Assembly (NCBI GenBank): GCA_024276275.1
Contig: JAJRXM010000007.1
Location: forward strand, 36,322 to 100,321
Length of the DNA stretch: 64,000 nt
Direction of reading: 5' to 3'
Origin: Candidatus Zixiibacteriota bacterium
GTDB lineage: Bacteria > Zixibacteria > MSB-5A5 > GN15 > FEB-12
The notes under the pieces are model-generated. The model ran no database searches and was not told where the DNA came from. It was given only the letters and a program-made list of their open reading frames with translations. This document shows positions 55,986-63,962 of this stretch, piece after piece (the stretch's first letter is position 1; every line of letters begins with the position of its first letter). Made by a program: the position numbers and the translations under genes.

Positions 55986-56789
55986 ATGACAAATACAGTG
56001 ACAAATAATAAGCTAAACTTAATAGACAACTTAGCACAAATCGATTTAAAGGCTGAAGATACCTATTCTCTCATCTTTGAACAAATTCAAAAATATATTT
56101 CTTTTGATGCTGCCACTTTTTATGTGTTCAACTCAGAGACAAAAAAACTGGAAAAGAAAAAATCGTATAACCAAGATGTAGAAATTTTAACAGGTATTCA
56201 AATTGAATACGGAGATGGGTTATCCGGATGGTCTGCTGATTCAGCACAGCCTATCTTAATTACTGATAGAACAAAAAAGAAAAGTTATAATCCCGAAACT
56301 GACTTTGCATCTTTTTTGTCAGTACCGATCTTGAGGTCTGATACACTATGCGGTGTTCTTAATTTGGGTAGTTTTGAGAAAAAGAATTTTACACAAAATC
56401 ATATTGATGAGATTGAGACAGCATCGACAGTGATATCATATATTATTGAATATTGTCAGTTGAGCAGAACATATACTGAAATTCAAACAGCATATATTAA
56501 TTCTGTTGACCAACTTAACAGTTTAAACAATCAGCTGGTTTTGAATTCAACTGTTGATAAAATATCATCTGAAACTTCTGAAGTTATACATGGTATAAAC
56601 AATGCATTATCAATTATTCTAGGCAATTTACAATGTCTTCTCATAGGTAAAAATGAATTCAACCAAAAATCATTGTCCAGGTTAAAGAGGATTGAAACTG
56701 CAGCAAAAAAGATATCTGAATCCAATAATAAAATTTTAAATTTAAATTCTATGGTCAACCTTCAATCTGATAAAACATCTAATACATAG
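55986..56789 (+). CDS. GAF protein with DHp-like helical tail but no kinase domain
   Basis: A 267-residue protein. A GAF sensor domain (about 20-155) ends in a long signalling helix. Then EVIHGINNALSIILGNLQCLL (200-220) resembles the H-box of NtrB-like histidine kinases, with H202 in the phospho-acceptor position. A second helix (RLKRIETAAKKISESNNKILNL) would complete a DHp hairpin. The gene stops there, with no ATP-binding domain, so it cannot autophosphorylate. It may receive phosphate from, or pass it to, the two receivers downstream. Confidence 0.72.
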   Translation: MTNTVTNNKLNLIDNLAQIDLKAEDTYSLIFEQIQKYISFDAATFYVFNSETKKLEKKKSYNQDVEILTGIQIEYGDGLSGWSADSAQPILITDRTKKKSYNPETDFASFLSVPILRSDTLCGVLNLGSFEKKNFTQNHIDEIETASTVISYIIEYCQLSRTYTEIQTAYINSVDQLNSLNNQLVLNSTVDKISSETSEVIHGINNALSIILGNLQCLLIGKNEFNQKSLSRLKRIETAAKKISESNNKILNLNSMVNLQSDKTSNT

Positions 56790-56806
56790 TTTATGACAGG
56801 ATTATA

Positions 56807-57160
56807 ATGCAAAAACCATATGAAAAGAAAATTGATATTGTAGAATATGTTGAGAATCTAAATGAGGAAGTAAAAGAACTCGTATTGAATCTTGCAATTT
56901 ATTTGGCAAAACAGAAAAAAGATTCTGAACAACTTTCTAAGATGGAACCGGATTTTATAAAATTAGTAAACGGTGCCGTAAAGGTCGGGCAAGAACTATC
57001 TCTTATTATTAATGCCGCTAAAAGCAAAGAAATAATGGTATATGATGTGCCGTCGGGCAAATTACAATCTGACCGACTTGAATCAAAACTCAATCTAATT
57101 TTAGGCCAATGTAATCAGATTCTTGAAGAGCTTGGAGTTAAGAATGAATATGAGTTTTAG
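56807..57160 (+). CDS. Small helical protein of unknown function
   Basis: A 117-residue protein, predicted largely alpha-helical (VEYVENLNEEVKELVLNLAIYLAKQKKDSEQL, then a second helix pair near the end). No signal peptide or TM, and no family recognised. Its position between the GAF/DHp-like protein and a receiver suggests a part in the same pathway. Confidence 0.6.
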   Translation: MQKPYEKKIDIVEYVENLNEEVKELVLNLAIYLAKQKKDSEQLSKMEPDFIKLVNGAVKVGQELSLIINAAKSKEIMVYDVPSGKLQSDRLESKLNLILGQCNQILEELGVKNEYEF

Positions 57161-57186
57161 TTCAAAAATAGGATAATTTTATATTC

Positions 57187-57213
57187 TAAGCAAATATATT
57201 TTATTACCGATAA
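57187..57213 (+). promoter_or_regulatory. Sigma-28-like promoter before the receiver genes
   Basis: TAAG (57187-57190), exactly 15 bases, then ACCGATAA (57206-57213), close to the TAAA-N15-GCCGATAA consensus of flagellar sigma-28. FliA is encoded at 50489. The site stands about 70 bases before the receiver gene. Confidence 0.5.
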
Positions 57214-57281
57214 AACAATAAAGGAATATAGTTGATTTTTATGTACCTTTCTAAGGAAACTAATAAAAACAAGAGATTAAA

Positions 57282-57698
57282 ATGACAGTCGTAAATTTTG
57301 AAAAATTAAACAAACTGGCTCATGACCGAGGTAAGCCGTTTGAAGTACTCATTGTTGATGATGAAAAATGGGTTCAAGATGTTTTTAAGGATTTTTGTGA
57401 TTTAACTGATGCATTTTCTGTCGAATTGGCAAATGACGGAAAAGAAGCTATCAAAAAAGCTACCAATAAATCTTACGATCTTATAACTCTTGATCTTATT
57501 ATGCCCGAGCTTTCCGGACTTGATGTTCTTGTCGAGTTGAAAAAAATAACGCCACACGTTCCGATTATGATAATTACGGGTAATGCAACTGATAAATTAA
57601 TTAACGAAGCAGGAGTACTTGGAGCATGTAGAGTGATGTATAAACCTATTTTGCTTGAAAGTTTTATTTCTGAATTGACATCAACTTTATCTCGATAA
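57282..57698 (+). CDS. Single-domain response regulator
   Basis: A 138-residue receiver without an output domain. A short N-terminal extension of about 20 residues is followed by EVLIVDDEKW (D26, D27), phospho-acceptor D71 in ITLDLIMPELSG, T99 in MIITGNA and K121 in MYKP. All active-site residues are present, so it probably works as a phosphorelay shuttle or CheY-like motor effector. Confidence 0.88.
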   Translation: MTVVNFEKLNKLAHDRGKPFEVLIVDDEKWVQDVFKDFCDLTDAFSVELANDGKEAIKKATNKSYDLITLDLIMPELSGLDVLVELKKITPHVPIMIITGNATDKLINEAGVLGACRVMYKPILLESFISELTSTLSR

Positions 57699-57730
57699 AA
57701 ATTGAGTCGGAAAAAATATAGGGACTTGAG

Positions 57731-58135
57731 ATGAAAAACAATATTAATATACTAATTGTCGATGATGAACAAATTATGCGGGATTTACTTGATAAAATCC
57801 TATCTCGTTAGGGCTATAATATAGTTACAGCTAAAGATGGTACCGATGCTCTGGAAAAACTTGCAGGAGACAAAGTAGATATTATTATTTCTGACATTAA
57901 AATGCCCCGTATGAACGGGTGTGAACTTTTAAAACATGTTAAAGCTGATTATAGTGATATAGCGATTATAATTATGACTGCTTATGGTGATACATATACG
58001 GTTAAAGATGCTCTGTTATTAGGTGCTGATGAATATATTACAAAACCTTTTAAAAGCTATGAAATATCCCTAGTTGTTGAACGTGCTTATTGGCGAATTC
58101 TTTCTGCTGATAAAACCGACAGCCAAGAAGTTTAA
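57731..58135 (+). pseudogene. Single-domain response regulator interrupted by an in-frame TAG
   Basis: One frame of 134 codons from ATG 57731, with GGGACTTGAG just upstream. NILIVDDEQIMRDLLDKILSR is followed by TAG at 57809-57811, then GYNIVTAKDG, SDIKMPRMNG (D55), IIMTAYGD and EYITKPF, a complete receiver fold. The stop falls where receivers commonly carry a charged or polar residue before GY; CAG or GAG to TAG would do. The readable remainder starts at ATG 57902, too late to fold. Confidence 0.85.
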
Positions 58136-58145
58136 TAGGTGATAT

Positions 58146-59555
58146 ATGGGTGCTGTAAGTTCACAATCAAGTGTTAAAAAATTTCAAATTACTGTTTCTA
58201 AAGATTCAATGTCAGTAAGTATGATTATAAAAAAACTTGTTGAAAATGAGACACCTCCGACATTTGAAGAAATTATGGCAGCTTTAGATTCCGACGGGAT
58301 TATAGTTGGAATAAATGAAGAACTTATTAGAAAAACCTTAGAAGAACAAAATTTTAATAACCCGGTTTGTATTGCAGAAGGTGAAAAACCGAGACGCGGT
58401 AAAAACTCCGAATTCAAATATCATTTTCAAACAGCTCAAAGTCACAAACCGCAAGTAGATGATGACGGTAGGATTGATTATAAAAATATCAATTTTATTC
58501 AAAATATAGAAGAAGGTGCAATTTTAGTTACCCGTACTCCGGCACAACCGGGAATACCGGGCAACAATGTCTATGGGAAAGAAATCAAGGGTCCCGACGG
58601 ACGTAACCTTCCTTTTAAAAATTGTGCAAACACAGCTATTAGTGATGACGGGAATACTTTAACTGCAACATGCAGTGGAGCTATTGTTTTTCTATATAAA
58701 AAAGTTTCAGTAAACGATGTAATGGTTATCAAAGGGGATGTTGACTTTAACGTAGGTAACTTGGATTGTCGCGGTTCTGTGAGAGTTTCCGGAAATATCA
58801 AAACCGGTTTTGTTATCAAAACCGACGGCGATTTAGAAGTAAACGGTAATGTCGAAGATGCTAATCTTGATGTCAAAGGTAATATCATGATAAAAGGCGG
58901 ATTTTTCGGCAACGGTGAGGGTGTTATGAAAGCCGGAGGTGAAGTCTATGTGAAATTTGCCGAAGGACAAAAAATTATTGCCGGTTCCGATATTATAATC
59001 GGTGGTGAAGCTATAAATTGTTATATTGAAACTCAGGGAAATGTTATTATAAAAGGGACCAAAGGTAAAATTGTCGGAGGTTCTACAAAAGCGAAAAAAG
59101 AAATAAAAGCAAGTTATTTAGGGTCTGATTCAGGTACACTTACTGAACTGTCTGTTGCCTATGACCCGGACCTGATGAAAAGATATCGCGAATGTGTTCT
59201 TGAACATGAACGAATTACTGCCGACGGTGCCCGGATTAAAGATGTGTTGATTGGTCTTGTGCGGTTAAAAATTGACGGAAAAATTTCTCCCGAACAGATG
59301 GAAGTACTGAAAAAACTGAAAAAATTTAAAGATGAACTTCCGGAAAATCTTAAAAAACTTGATGATGAAAAAGAAGCTATAAAAAACGAGTTAAGAAAAT
59401 TAAATGACGCTCAAATTATAGCTGAAAAAACGTTATACTCGGGCGTGAAAGCATCATTTGGTCTTATCTACAGAGAGATTATGGATGAAACCAACCAATG
59501 CGTAGTTCGTCAGGATAACGGCAAAATTTTTATTTCCGAGTACCACCCCAAATAG
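58146..59555 (+). CDS. FapA-domain protein (DUF342)
   Basis: A 469-residue protein. The N-terminal part (about 1-90) is a mixed domain. About 115-320 is the FapA beta-helix (GAILVTRTPAQPGIPGNNVYGKEI, then repeated VKGDV/VSGNI/VNGNV strands), and about 340-430 is a coiled coil (RYRECVLEHERITADGARIKD...). DUF342 proteins occur next to flagellar and chemotaxis genes in many bacteria; the molecular role is unclear. It is the last gene of the accessory block. Confidence 0.88.
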   Translation: MGAVSSQSSVKKFQITVSKDSMSVSMIIKKLVENETPPTFEEIMAALDSDGIIVGINEELIRKTLEEQNFNNPVCIAEGEKPRRGKNSEFKYHFQTAQSHKPQVDDDGRIDYKNINFIQNIEEGAILVTRTPAQPGIPGNNVYGKEIKGPDGRNLPFKNCANTAISDDGNTLTATCSGAIVFLYKKVSVNDVMVIKGDVDFNVGNLDCRGSVRVSGNIKTGFVIKTDGDLEVNGNVEDANLDVKGNIMIKGGFFGNGEGVMKAGGEVYVKFAEGQKIIAGSDIIIGGEAINCYIETQGNVIIKGTKGKIVGGSTKAKKEIKASYLGSDSGTLTELSVAYDPDLMKRYRECVLEHERITADGARIKDVLIGLVRLKIDGKISPEQMEVLKKLKKFKDELPENLKKLDDEKEAIKNELRKLNDAQIIAEKTLYSGVKASFGLIYREIMDETNQCVVRQDNGKIFISEYHPK

Positions 59556-59583
59556 AGATTATTGAAAAGCTGATTTAAATGTT

Positions 59584-59657
59584 CATACTTCGACAAGCTG
59601 AATGTAATAGGCTTTAAGCAAGTCACCCTGAGCTTGTCGAAGGGTCTTGAAAGACGT
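59584..59657. repeat. Dispersed repeat copies before tRNA-Ser
   Basis: CATACTTCGACAAGCTG (59584-59600), then CCCTGAGCTTGTCGAAGGG (59626-59644) and TCTTGAAAGAC, relatives of the units at 17097-17181. Confidence 0.6.
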
Positions 59658-59744
59658 TTAAACCACCCCTAATAGTCTAGCTTTAATTATCACTTGATAT
59701 TCTCATAAGAAAATGTATATTCACCTTGCTTACCGATTTAATTC

Positions 59745-59834
59745 GGAGAGGTGGCCGAGAGGCTGAAGGCGGCGGATTGCTAATCCGTTATAGGGGAATA
59801 ACCTCTATCCAGGGTTCGAATCCCTGCCTCTCCG
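59745..59834 (+). tRNA. tRNA-Ser (anticodon GCU)
   Basis: A 90-base type II tRNA. The acceptor stem is GGAGAGG (59745-59751) with CCTCTCC (59827-59833) and discriminator G at 59834. The anticodon loop TTGCTAA gives anticodon GCU, read by AGC/AGU. A long variable arm (ATAGGGG...CCTCTAT) and the T loop TTCGAAT are present. No CCA is encoded. An integrase gene starts 111 bases downstream, so the 3' end is the likely attachment site of a past integration. Confidence 0.95.
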
Positions 59835-59867
59835 CTTATATCAACATCACATATTCTATCCTCTTAC

Positions 59868-59896
59868 TTGACAATAGTTTATCTTTTTTGTATTTT
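59868..59896 (+). promoter_or_regulatory. Sigma-70-like promoter of the integrase gene
   Basis: TTGACA (59868-59873), a 17-base spacer, then TATTTT (59891-59896). The ATG is at 59946. Confidence 0.55.
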
Positions 59897-59945
59897 CTTG
59901 ATGTAAGTATTTCTGACAAATATCTGCCAATTTAGGAATTATTTT

Positions 59946-60470
59946 ATGGCAAGAATTTACAGTTATAAAACAAAAAATGGAAAATCTACATGGTTTCTTG
60001 ACTACTCTTTTAAAGGCAAAAGATACCGAAAAAAAGTAGGTACATCAAAGAAAGTAGCACTCCTTGAACTAAAAGATATCGAAGTAAAAATATCAAAGGG
60101 AGAATACAAATTTGAACCGAATCAAATTACTATATTAGATTATTTTGAAGTTTACAAAAAATACTCCTCTGTAAATCATGCTCAATCAACTTATAAGAGA
60201 TACCGTGCTATAATTGATAATTTTATTACTTTTTTAGATAATAAAAAAGATATTGTTTATCTTTCCGATTTACACTCTGAACTCTTTGAAGATTTCAAAA
60301 TCTTTCGTCGTACTACACCCCTTAATCATAGAGACTTGGTCATTGATATAAATCTTCTCTATGGAGATTCCAATTGCATAGTAATCTGCTGTTTTATCTA
60401 TTATATCATTTTTGATAATGTCAGGAGTAATGTATTCAGAAGTACCTTTGATAATTGCATTGCACTTTGA
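59946..60470 (+). pseudogene. Tyrosine recombinase (integrase), N-terminal remnant
   Basis: Residues 1 to about 122 match the start of phage-type integrases: the arm-binding domain (MARIYSYKTKNGKSTWFLDY) and the first part of the core-binding domain (SSVNHAQSTYKRYRAIIDNFITFLD). After about nt 60310 the frame runs on for about 50 codons that are only the complement of the kinase gene on the other strand. The whole catalytic domain (R-H-R-Y) is missing. It is a broken integration module next to tRNA-Ser. Confidence 0.85.
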
Positions 60471-60941
60471 TTGATTTTTAGAAATGAAATCTAAATCTAT
60501 CAAGATGATCTTCTGAGTTTTTCTGTGATACATAAAATTAGACAGTTTTATGTCGCAATGAACAAGATTACATTCATGAAGATGGTCTATTATGAGACAT
60601 ATTTGCTTTATAAAATACTTATTATTTGTTCTAAAAATATCTTTACTTAACGGCTGCCAAATCTCCTGGTCCAAATAAGGGTAAATGATTAAAAATTCTT
60701 TTGTTGTATTTATAAGTTTTAAAGGGGTTAAAATTAAATCTGAACGTATTTTCTGAGATAATTTATATGACTTCGTGAGAAATTCTTTCTTAAATATATC
60801 GGTGAAACTACCTGCTCCGGGGTTAATTCCTTTTATAAAAATTTCTTTATTTGTTTTCGGATCTACAGAACAGTATGAAACAGTTAAATCGTTTTTTTGT
60901 ATAATAGAGTCTAAATTATAAAGTTGTTTCTTAGAAGCCAT
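60270..60941 (-). CDS. Protein kinase-like protein, truncated C-lobe
   Basis: A 223-residue protein with eukaryotic-type kinase motifs: K37 (IFIKGIN), catalytic HCDIKLSN (H128, D130, N135; HCD for HRD), DLDF (DFG-like, 149-152), GTSEYITPD (APE-like) and DKTADYYAIGISI. The C-lobe then ends after about 35 residues, with the tail EIFKEFRV written on the complement of the integrase. About 60-80 residues of a usual C-lobe are missing, so activity is doubtful. The base composition is lower in GC than the neighbours. Confidence 0.72.
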   Translation of the reverse strand: MASKKQLYNLDSIIQKNDLTVSYCSVDPKTNKEIFIKGINPGAGSFTDIFKKEFLTKSYKLSQKIRSDLILTPLKLINTTKEFLIIYPYLDQEIWQPLSKDIFRTNNKYFIKQICLIIDHLHECNLVHCDIKLSNFMYHRKTQKIILIDLDFISKNQSKCNAIIKGTSEYITPDIIKNDIIDKTADYYAIGISIEKIYINDQVSMIKGCSTTKDFEIFKEFRV

Positions 60942-60955
60942 ATCCCAATTTACAA

Positions 60956-60982
60956 AAAAAATAAATTTTTATCCACCGATAA
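60956..60982 (+). promoter_or_regulatory. Possible sigma-28-like site before the large exported protein
   Basis: ACCGATAA (60975-60982) is a good -10 for sigma-28, but the -35 position holds only AAAA. The gene starts at 61101. Confidence 0.25.
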
Positions 60983-61100
60983 AATCAGTTAAATCAATAT
61001 TTTTCCACTTCTACTGCCAGAATTGTCACTAATAGTCGGTAAATTACTCTTGGTTAAGTTTAATTTGATGAAGTGTTTAAAAAATTTCATCGGAGGATTT

Positions 61101-63962
61101 ATGTTTAAAAAGGTAATGCTTTTCACGTTTTTAATCACTTTCATTGATATGCAGTCAGTTATGGCTGATAAAGTAATTAACACAAGTTTTTCAGCAGGTA
61201 TCGCATGTTCTACCTGCACTTATACAATTACTGACGACCCTGTTATTTATGAAAATGATCAATGGTTAGAAGGATTTCATACTGTTTCTGCTGATATTGA
61301 CTCATCATTAGAAGTCAAAACCTTGTATGTGACATTAAAATTAGACCCTAACTATGATCTTGGAGCAATTGATACAATATTATTTACAGGTTATACTACA
61401 ATGACCACGAGCACCTATAATGATGCAAATGGTCGCTGGTTAAATGTCACATACACAGGAGTAAATTCAACAATTCAAAATGTAGATTTATTTGTACTAC
61501 ATACTTTAACCGACACTTGTCTTTCAGCAAGTGATACGATGTTGATTACTTTTGAAGATTTAGATACTCTAGGTAATATTTTTCGTAATGAGTTTGTTGA
61601 CTCATCAAGTTCAATTTATACTGTAATGAATCTTGATACTGCCAGTATGACCGTAGTGTCTCCTAGTGCTTATATTAATGTTTATAATAATTTATCTGAT
61701 TCTTCCGGAACTATAGTTGATGAAAGTTATGTAGGAGGTCAGGTTAAATGTGGGATATTTTTTCATACAAATTTTGACTTTGCTGAAGGCTTTGAATTTA
61801 CTTTAGGTTTTGATGATGAACTCCAATTTGATTCAATTGTAACAAATTCTTTTTCATATGGAGCAACAGACTCTCTTATTGACGACACTACAGTTCTCAT
61901 CAAAAAAACATCAGGTGGGTCACTGTCTCTATACAACCCAGATTCATTACTAATTGCTTATTTTACTTTTGATCCAGCAGATAGTGCTGTTTCAGAATCC
62001 AATTACAAGGTTCGAATTAAAGGTGATTTCACGTTTACTGCTTGCAATGAATATTATGTTACTGATAGTAATTCTGACTCTGATTATGTTTATCTTTCAA
62101 CTATTACAGATACAGCAGCTTGGATGTTTCCTAATTCAGAAGTTGTTGAAGGGACTACAGGGTGGGCTTATTATTTCAAGCTTCAAAACTCTTCACCCAT
62201 TGCAACAGATGATACAGCAGGTGTTTCAAATGCTGCCTTTACAGTAGACGAGTCTAAATTTGTTAAAGTATCTTTCTATCAACCATCAGGTGATTATTCG
62301 TATTATGGAGGTGTCTTAAAGTGGAGTCAAGGTGGAAATGCTGATACTTTAAAAATTGAAGAATATGAAGATGATGGATTATCAACTTGGATTCGTCCAT
62401 CTTCTAGCTTTACTAATGTTGGGTACATGACATTTGATGTTGGTTCTTCAATCGGTACTGATTCTATTGAACACCTTAATTTTACGGACAATTCAAGTGC
62501 TTACTATAAAAAAGATAATTATGTTATAACTAAATATTCAAAAAATAAATTACATAAATTAGATGGGAACTTAGATCTTATCTCTGGTTCAATTACTGTA
62601 ACCTCTGGAAGTGGGGGCGGAGGTTGTCCAATGCTATATACTTGGAATGGTAATGGATATACTCTTGAAAACACAATTCTTACCCAATCGCAAGGAAAAT
62701 CAAACCCGGAAGCAGAAGATGATTTTTACCCGTTTGCTTTAGGAATAGTACCCGATGACGGATATTACAAAATCCAAATTCGTGAATATGAAAATGAAGT
62801 TACTTATCTTGATGAAATTGAGTTAGTTACTGTTGATTATCATGAAGATCTCAATATTGCTATTTCAAATCAGGGTGAAATATTTTCCTATAGAGATGCT
62901 GTTGCTCCTCTTTCAGCAGTAGATGAGTGGGGACGTGATTTAATGCCATATGTTGGTAAGTTAGATGATGTTTGGATGGATGTTGATTATCCTGGTTCTA
63001 TGATTTTAACTTATGAGAATCTCTTTAACACTCCGGAGTATCTTAATTCTGATAAAAAAGATACTCGTATTATGGCATCAGGCTTACCTGAACCTCCACC
63101 TAATAAACAAAAAGTTTCTGTTGAAAGTACCAATGGCCAAGGTAACGATATTACTGCTGAGATTGAAGATGCCAACGGAAATTGGTATTATTTAGGAGCC
63201 ATTCCTCCTCGAGAAATTAAATCTGAAAATAGTAAGTTTTTATTTGATGCCGAGGGTGTGGATTTAGGGGAAACTTTTAGAATCAAAATCTCTTGGAAAA
63301 GTTCATACAATGCTGACTTTCAAGCTCTTTATTTAGGCAAGGGTTTTGATTTTACAGAAAAAAGATTGGTTCCTGAAGAAGTTGTACATTCTGATATAGG
63401 ACAAGTAAAAGGTAAACTTTTGGCATCTGATGGTCATATTTTAACTATAGAACCGGGACAAGTTGTTGATTTAAAGTTTAAAGCTGAAAACACTTCACTT
63501 TTAGAGAGAATGAATAGAAGATTCTTCTTAAAATCTCATGGATATTATAAAACTTTAACTAATGAGTTTTTGCCTGATGAGTTTGTTTTAGAAGATAACT
63601 ATCCAAATCCTTTTAATCCTACAACAATAATTAATTTCTCTGTTCCTGTAAAGTCAGATGTTTCTATAGTGGTATTTAATGTTTTGGGGCAGGAAGTTAA
63701 AACCCTATTAGATGGGGAAATAGTTGCAGGAAACCATCAAGTTATTTGGGGAGGTGATAACAATAGTGGAAAACAAGTGGCAAGCGGTGTATATTTATAC
63801 CGTTTAAAAACGGGGGATATCAATATGGACTTCCCCCGCAAAAACGGATACGGAGTTAAGTTGGTTTTGTCATCACTTCAAATTGAGCCGGACTCTTGTA
63901 TCCTAAGCTCGAATGACGACGGTTACGGCTGTAAAACAATTCAATATACTCCAATATCTTAA
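61101..63962 (+). CDS. Large exported protein with NYPNPFN-type tail and an aberrant C-terminal end
   Basis: A 953-residue protein from ATG 61101 (GGAGGA just upstream; an earlier in-frame start at 61023 is less likely). The signal peptide is about 1-22. The body is beta-rich, with a Gly-rich stretch SGSGGGGCPMLYTWNGNGYTLEN (about 503-525). The tail begins DNYPNPFNPTTIINFSV and reads to VASGVYLYRLKTGD as a normal FCB sorting-type domain. From about nt 63818 the sequence changes to MDFPRKNGYGVKLVLSS... and never reaches the usual KK-hydrophobic end, with a GC-rich hairpin at the junction (63811-63838). The function is unknown; a surface protein is likely. Confidence 0.75.
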   Translation: MFKKVMLFTFLITFIDMQSVMADKVINTSFSAGIACSTCTYTITDDPVIYENDQWLEGFHTVSADIDSSLEVKTLYVTLKLDPNYDLGAIDTILFTGYTTMTTSTYNDANGRWLNVTYTGVNSTIQNVDLFVLHTLTDTCLSASDTMLITFEDLDTLGNIFRNEFVDSSSSIYTVMNLDTASMTVVSPSAYINVYNNLSDSSGTIVDESYVGGQVKCGIFFHTNFDFAEGFEFTLGFDDELQFDSIVTNSFSYGATDSLIDDTTVLIKKTSGGSLSLYNPDSLLIAYFTFDPADSAVSESNYKVRIKGDFTFTACNEYYVTDSNSDSDYVYLSTITDTAAWMFPNSEVVEGTTGWAYYFKLQNSSPIATDDTAGVSNAAFTVDESKFVKVSFYQPSGDYSYYGGVLKWSQGGNADTLKIEEYEDDGLSTWIRPSSSFTNVGYMTFDVGSSIGTDSIEHLNFTDNSSAYYKKDNYVITKYSKNKLHKLDGNLDLISGSITVTSGSGGGGCPMLYTWNGNGYTLENTILTQSQGKSNPEAEDDFYPFALGIVPDDGYYKIQIREYENEVTYLDEIELVTVDYHEDLNIAISNQGEIFSYRDAVAPLSAVDEWGRDLMPYVGKLDDVWMDVDYPGSMILTYENLFNTPEYLNSDKKDTRIMASGLPEPPPNKQKVSVESTNGQGNDITAEIEDANGNWYYLGAIPPREIKSENSKFLFDAEGVDLGETFRIKISWKSSYNADFQALYLGKGFDFTEKRLVPEEVVHSDIGQVKGKLLASDGHILTIEPGQVVDLKFKAENTSLLERMNRRFFLKSHGYYKTLTNEFLPDEFVLEDNYPNPFNPTTIINFSVPVKSDVSIVVFNVLGQEVKTLLDGEIVAGNHQVIWGGDNNSGKQVASGVYLYRLKTGDINMDFPRKNGYGVKLVLSSLQIEPDSCILSSNDDGYGCKTIQYTPIS
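63811..63838. repeat. GC-rich inverted repeat at the tail junction
   Basis: CGGGGGA (63811-63817) and TCCCCCG (63832-63838) flank the point where the sorting-type tail loses similarity to its family. It may be the end of an inserted segment or a recombination site. Confidence 0.5.

Noticed and set aside
4640..57811. Stop-codon reassignment across the genome
   Set aside because: TGA, TAA and TAG all occur inside genes and all end normal genes (TAA mostly), so no single reassignment explains the data.
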